From positions 4,138,448 through 4,202,447 of the forward strand of contig LNAC01000064.1 in NCBI GenBank assembly GCA_002007465.1: DNA of 64,000 bases, written 5' to 3'. The position numbers were made by a program, and so were the translations under genes. This stretch comes from Ailurus styani. Taxonomy: Eukaryota; Chordata; Mammalia; Carnivora; Ailuridae. Numbering within the stretch: the first letter of the stretch is position 1; the number at the start of each line of letters is the position of its first letter. Positions 58,932 through 64,000 of this stretch are shown here, in pieces. Under the pieces are notes generated by a model. That model saw nothing but the letters and a program-made list of their open reading frames with translations, was not told where the DNA came from and did no database searches.

Positions 58932-60744
58932 CTAAGAAACAATATAGGAATATTAAGTAAGTAAAATTAGTATTAGATAGCAAAAAACTGTCATTACAAT
59001 GATGAATTGATGGAAACAGGGCCAAATTTAAGATCAGGAAATTTAATTATTAAGCAGGAAAACAGGTGCAACAAAAACAGCTGTAACAGATTATCCATGG
59101 TATAAAGGTTGAATATGCTAGTCTAAGCTCAAATAGAGAATTTAAATACCACTGTATTTTTATTTAAGTTGTCATATCAATATTGCTTAAAAAGGTAAAA
59201 GCTATGTAGCTGTAACAGTCTCATATAATGGTTCATATATTCTGCCAAAAATTTGCATATATTTTAACCTCAATTCATTTTATATACCATACACATTCAA
59301 TCAGAGTTGGTTCAATCATTTCCAAAATTTCTCCCAAATTTTTCATCAAAAAGAAAACAAAAAAATCCCACAAATTCAACAAAACTTCATCTAGCTCTAT
59401 GATGGAAGTAGGTTCCCGGGTGTTTACTTTCGAAGTATGTGTATCAGACTCATGCAATCATGCAAATACTTAATAAATGACAGCTACATAACAAGTACTA
59501 ATCTAGATGCTGCCAAAACAACAACCCTTGCAACCCCTCAAGCTTACAACACATTACTTGTATGTATCTAGGCAAACTTAGATCAATTATTTTTAAGAGG
59601 TACTTTTCTAAATGCAATGCGGTATCCTAGTTTGGATCATGTTACAGAAAACAACATTATGAAATTCAATAAAAGTCTGGAATTTAACAGAAATACACCA
59701 GTGTTGGCTTCCTAGTTTTGACAAATGTACTATGATAGCATAAGACGTTAACAACAGAGAAACTGAGTAAGGAGTCTATGTGAACTCTCTGTATGTTGCA
59801 AGTTTTCTGTAAATCTAAAACTGTTCCAAAATAAAGTTTTTATTTTTTCAAAGGTATTCTGCCCATGTTTACTAATGAGACCCTTCCTTACTCTTGTGAA
59901 ATGGATGTATTATTCAAACATTAAGGCAAAGTCAAAAATCACATTTAAAAAAAAGTATTTAACTTTAGTGAAATAGAACTTATTAAACCATAAAGTTTTA
60001 ATTTTAAGCATGATAACTTCTTTATACTTAAAATCAACTAATTGCTCTCATTTTTTGTAACAAAAAGTTTATATATAAACCCTTATTTCTTGGATGTTTC
60101 TAGAACTGGTATACACAGTGTTGTTACTTTAAAATATAATTCTATAAAATGCTCAAGTAAAATTCAGTATTTTAAACTTGATCACCCTTCAGCTGTCTAC
60201 AATTATTGTAGAGAAAAAGCAATTAATTGATTAAAAGGACTCGAACATTACAAGAACAATCTCCAACATGATTTTTTAAATGCTACATTTAATTTGGCAT
60301 GATTTTTGTTGGATTTATATCAACTGTTCAGAATGCTAATGTAGAAACATGACCTTATTTTCTGACCAAAATATGAACCACAAATTAATTCCATACATTC
60401 TTTAAATCCAAGCTGAACAATGAATTCTAATGTTTTCCTCCTAAATCTCAACATATTTCCCTTAGACAAACTTTAGAAACATAAATGTTCTAAATTTTTT
60501 AAAAGATGTATTAATTAATGACAAGTACTGCCCTAAAAGTCTATAAAAGTTTCATATATAAATACAAACTATTCTGACTCAGAATTTAATACAATTCTTC
60601 TCATCAATGAACAGAAATATGACAGAACAATTTCAAACCGAACATAAATATGCAAAAATCACCAGAAAAGACAGAACTTTACTAGCAATCCTTAAATTCC
60701 CCCACAAAACTAGATTAAAAATAACTTCTTTTGGGTCATCTAAA

Positions 60745-61075
60745 ACTGGAAATATACTGTATGATTTAACTCATATGTGGAATCTAAAAACCAAATGAAC
60801 AAACCTACAAAAAGAACCATCAGACTAATAAATACAGACAACAAACTGATAGTTGTAAGAGGGGAGGACTATGGAGGGATTGGCAAAATGGATGAAAGTC
60901 ATGGCAATATAAAAGGCACAGCATAGGGAATATAGTCAATGACACTGTAATAGTGTTGTATGGTGACAGATGGTAGCTACATTTGTGGTGAGCATACCAT
61001 AAGGTATAATGTGGAATCACTATGTTGTACAGCTGAAACTACTATAACATTGTATATCAACTACACTCAAAAAAA
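60745..61075 (+). mobile_element. L1 extreme 3' end
   Basis: TGTATGATTTAACTCATATG, AATATAGTCAATGACACTG, ATCACTATGTTGTACAGCTG and ACATTGTATATCAACTACAC: an L1 3' UTR ending in an A run. Confidence 0.85.
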
Positions 61076-61360
61076 ATTACACCCAGAAAACTCTTAAGTA
61101 TAATTTAAGTTCTCAACAAAATGTTAATTCATGCTGCTGTTACTAAGATGTTTATATCTTTTAGAACTCAAGTTTGAATATTTATACTTATAATTAATGC
61201 AATTAAAATCATTATTGCCAGCAACCTTTATTAAATGCAGAGATAATCACGTCATCAAAAAAAATTTAAATAAATTTAAAAAATAAAATTGACAATGTAT
61301 GTAATATTAGCTGGCAATGGTTGGTTTTTTTATTTTATATATACATGTATATATATATAT

Positions 61361-61549
61361 TTTTTTTAAGATGTATTTGAGAGAGAGAGACAGCGCAAGT
61401 GGAAGGGGCCAAGGGAGAGAGAGAGAGAATCTAAGGCAGACCTCTAACACTGAGTGTAGAGCCCAACACAGGGCCCCCAAGACGCTGAGATCATGACCTG
61501 AAGCAAAACCACGTCAGATGCTCAACCAACCTCAACATCCAGACACCCA
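61361..61549 (-). mobile_element. Old Can-SINE, minus strand
   Basis: TTTTTTTAAGATGTATTTGA, GAGAGAGAGACAGCGCAAG and CAACCAACCTCAACATCCAG; diverged, preceded by a TA run. Confidence 0.8.
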
Positions 61550-61948
61550 GTTTTTCTATTATATATTTTAAGGCTTTTATTGTTTTATTTTTAATTTTAG
61601 ACTGATACTCTTTTCATCAAAGCTAGATCAGCGAAATTCAATTATGAAATTTATAATAAAAAATAATTTGTTCCATAAATTCAGAAATGTAAAAAGCATA
61701 GCTAATGTATTTTAATCATTTTTGCTCCAAACTTTATTACCAAAAAAATCTTTTAAGTCAATCAAGCTCAACTTTTGCTAAAACTTATTTTCTACATCTC
61801 TCAGGGTTTATCCTATTAGGAAATACTTGATGATTTTAATTAGAAAAGTCTCTAAAGACTCTTCATTTAACTTAAAATATTTTTAATCTACTGTCTGGTG
61901 TAGCTATAAATTGTATACCTTTACCACTGATTTAAAAAGTTTATTTCA

Positions 61949-62166
61949 GGGCGCCTGGGTGGCTCAGTGGGTTAAAGCCTCTGCCTTCGGCTCAGGTCAT
62001 GATCTCAGGGTCCTGGGATCGAGGCCCACATCGGGCTCCCTGCTAGGCAGGGAGCCTGCTTCCCCCTCTCTCGCTGCCTGCCTCTGCCTACTTGTGATCT
62101 CTCTCTCTCTCTCTGTGTCAAATAAATAAATAAAATCTTTAAAAAAAATAAAAAATAAATAAAAAA
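61949..62166 (+). mobile_element. Young Can-SINE with perfect 16-bp target duplication
   Basis: GGGCGCCTGGGTGGCTCAG, GTGGGTTAAAGCCTCTGCC, CT-rich middle, AAATAAATAAATAAAATCTT and AAAT-rich tail. TAAAAAGTTTATTTCA flanks at 61933-61948 and 62167-62182 are identical. Confidence 0.96.
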
Positions 62167-62589
62167 TAAAAAGTTTATTTCAAGTAGTTAAAATATCCAA
62201 GCCAAATTAAAAACACCATGAGAGCAAAAAACCTGATTTTTTTTCTCCTGTACTATATTTCCAGTACCTAACAAGTTACCTGGAATAATACCTAGGATAC
62301 TACTTCACAGGTTGGACCCAGGAAGGAGTTTATCTCCTTCAGAAAAATGGCTCCATAATAATCCAACAAAGACAAATAAAATGGAAGAAATACAATCTAA
62401 AAGAGTATCCCAAAATTTTGGAAGATGGCAAGCAAATGAGGAGACAGTCAGAAGGATGGAGGATTGTTCAATATATACTGGCAATTTCCTAGAGTTGGAG
62501 ATACAAGTAGCCTTTTTAAAATTACCACCGACTGAGTTTGGTGTACTACCAGAAAAAGAATATCTACAATTTTCTGAAAAGGCTATTAT

Positions 62590-62970
62590 TATTCTTTCAT
62601 CCACTGATGGACATTTGGGTGGTTGTTTTTTAAAGGGTTTTTGTTTGCTTAAGTAATCTCTACACCTGACATAGAGCTCAAGAGTCAAGAGTCACATGCT
62701 CTACCAACTGAGCCAGGCAGGCACCCCAAGTTGTTTCAACTCTTCAGCCATTGTAAATAATGCTTTTATGAACATTTGTGTACATCTATTTGAGCACAGT
62801 TTCATTCTTTTGAGTATGCACCTAGATTTGAGTATGCACCCAGCAGTGGAACTGCTGCATCATAGGATTCTAAGTTTAACGTTTTAAGAAACCACCAAAC
62901 TGTTTTCCACAATGATTGCACCGTTTTAAATTTCCACCAGATTCCCATTTGCTTTTAACCAATTCCAACT
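62590..62970 (-). mobile_element. L1 3' fragment, reverse, with old SINE inside
   Basis: TTCATCCACTGATGGACATT, TGTAAATAATGCTTTTATGA, GTGGAACTGCTGCATCATAG and CAAACTGTTTTCCACAATGA are antisense L1. The SINE piece at 62629-62728 interrupts it. Confidence 0.8.
62629..62728 (-). mobile_element. Old truncated Can-SINE
   Basis: TAAGTAATCTCTACACC, then GTCACATGCTCTACCAACTG and AGCCAGGCAGGCACCCC: the tRNA-like head of an older SINE subfamily, without CT-rich middle. Confidence 0.75.
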
Positions 62971-63214
62971 AAGATCCCCCCACTGTCAAATCACTGGTCC
63001 TGTCAAGATCACCAACAATTCCCACAATGCCAAATCCAATAATCCATTCTCACAAATGACCTACTCTGTCAACTTTAAAACATTTATGGCACTCAGCTTC
63101 CAGATAGACACTCTTGGTTTCCTGCCTAACTTATTTTCAGTTTCCCACGCTATTTCTGCCTTTTCTTTCCAAATAATTAACATCACAGTGCCCCAGAACT
63201 TGGCCCTAGAACTT

Positions 63215-63216
<2 letters not shown>

Positions 63217-63251
<35 letters not shown>
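63217..63251. repeat. CA repeat
   Basis: An uninterrupted (CA)17 run followed by CGTATGTATATACATACATG; likely variable. Confidence 0.95.
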
Positions 63252-63253
<2 letters not shown>

Positions 63254-63279
63254 ATGTATATACATACATGTATATATTT

Positions 63280-63470
63280 TATTTCATTCTTTTTTATTCT
63301 TTATATTTTCATTCTTTTTTATGGCTGAATACTCCATTGCATACACACACACCCCCCACATCTTCTTGAGCTGCTTCCATAATTTAACTATTATAAATAA
63401 TGACGCAGTAAGCATAGAAGTGCATGTATGTCTTTGAATTAGGAACACCCTTTTAAGAAATAAAAAATTA
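63280..63470 (-). mobile_element. L1 fragment, reverse orientation
   Basis: TATGGCTGAATACTCCATTG, TTGAGCTGCTTCCATAATTT and ATTATAAATAATGACGC are antisense L1 3' sequence between the CA repeat and the TA-rich tract. Confidence 0.65.
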
Positions 63471-63495
63471 TTAGTATTTTGGCACCCTATGTGCC

Positions 63496-63690
63496 AAAAT
63501 ATACATATATATTTTACATATATATTTTTATATTTATACATATATATGTATATATACATATGTATATGTGTATATATACACATATATTTTATTTTATTTT
63601 AATGTATATTTAATTAGATTTATATCAATTTATTAAACTTATATAAATTTTGTTTAAATATATATATACATATATATATATATATGCTGA
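63496..63690. repeat. TA-rich tract
   Basis: ATATATATT, TATATACATATG and TATATATACACATATAT units, many self-complementary, over about 190 bp; prone to cruciform formation and assembly error. Confidence 0.85.
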
Positions 63691-64000
63691 TTCCAGTCTT
63701 AATAAAATCCTGACTCTCACTTATACACCCAGACCAAACTTCTAATCTGAACTCTAGATTCATTAATCCAACCCAACAGCTGTACTTGAATATACAGTGG
63801 GCATCTTAAACTTGTCCAAAACCAAACTCCTGATTTTATCTCAAACCTAATCCTCTCACAGTACTCCTCATGTCAAAAAATCCATACTCAATTCTTCTAC
63901 TTGCTCAGGAACTATCCTTGGATCCTCTTCATTTATGTCTCACAATAAAATCTATCAGGAAGTTCTGTCCTCTTGACCTTCAAAATACATCCAAAATCCA

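Larger units (their letters stand above)
58932..64000 (-). other. VPS13B: VPS13B upstream intron (3' part)
   Basis: This is intron sequence before the first visible exon; the preceding exon (ending TVTFK in human) is not present. From the far end it holds an L2 remnant, a CA repeat and TA-rich tract, old reverse-orientation L1 pieces with an old SINE, a young SINE at 61949-62166, an old SINE at 61361-61549 and an L1 tail at 60745-61075. In 58932-60740 I see AT-rich sequence with no feature I can name. Confidence 0.8.
62985..64000 (+). mobile_element. L2 remnant, split by simple repeats and L1
   Basis: At 63690-64000 GGGCATCTTAAACTTGTCCA, AAAACCAAACTCCTGATTTT and CAATAAAATCTATCAGGAAG match the L2 reverse-transcriptase 3' region (the LKLN-KTELLI segment), and 62985-63200 matches an upstream part. 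No frame survives. It runs off the window. Confidence 0.6.

Noticed and set aside
63056..63328. 90-codon frame with an alternating Thr-His run
   Set aside because: It is produced by the CA repeat at 63217-63251 and L2 remnant sequence.
1..64000. CRISPR-like spaced repeats or a bacterial-type gene cluster
   Set aside because: All regularly recurring sequences are dispersed SINE or L1 copies with target duplications. There is no array, operon or ribosome-binding pattern, and the coding exons are spliced.

Overview
The window is intronic DNA of a carnivore genome, most likely a mustelid or close caniform relative. It is AT-rich, has no bacterial-style gene packing and is crowded with carnivore tRNA-derived Can-SINEs. 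These start with GGGCGCCTGGGTGGCTCAG, carry a CT-rich middle and end in AATAAAATCTT plus an A tail. Several show the 'GTGGGTTAAAGCCTCTGCC' subtype that I associate with mustelids, which is inference from memory. L1 fragments of several ages, MIR and L2 remnants, and Tigger-type and hAT-type DNA transposon fossils make up the rest of the recognisable repeats. One protein-coding gene is present, on the minus strand: an internal part of VPS13B (COH1, the Cohen syndrome gene). Eight consecutive coding exons run from about 58.93 kb down to 27.87 kb. Their splice phases all agree. Lengths are 96, 123, 138, 88, 192, 170, 195 and 125 nt, giving 1127 nt without a stop. By comparison with the human protein as I remember it, they encode about residues 403-778 (c.1207-2333, probably exons 9-16). 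Neither end of the gene is in the window. VPS13B is a very long bridge-like lipid-transfer protein of the Golgi and endosomal system, and this part lies after the N-terminal chorein region. Layout: 64,000-58,932 is upstream intron with L2, L1 and SINE remnants. 58,931-56,601 is a compact cluster of four exons. 56,600-48,293 is an 8.3 kb intron, about two thirds of it one broken, nearly complete L1 in the same orientation as the gene. 48,292-40,116 holds three more exons, separated by introns carrying a Tigger-type and an hAT-type transposon. 40,115-27,992 is a 12 kb intron rich in SINEs and L1 tails, followed by the last visible exon. 27,866-1 is the start of a very large intron made of repeats and unassigned AT-rich sequence. 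I see no RNA gene, CRISPR array, promoter, CpG island or intact mobile-element gene, and no evidence of an undescribed multi-gene system. The points most worth checking are two single-N gaps flanked by direct duplications (probably unmerged assembly overlaps), a 28-bp head-only SINE insertion with target-site duplication, a 46-bp Z-DNA-prone tract, an exon donor that creates an immediate stop if the intron is retained, and several nested transposon insertions.
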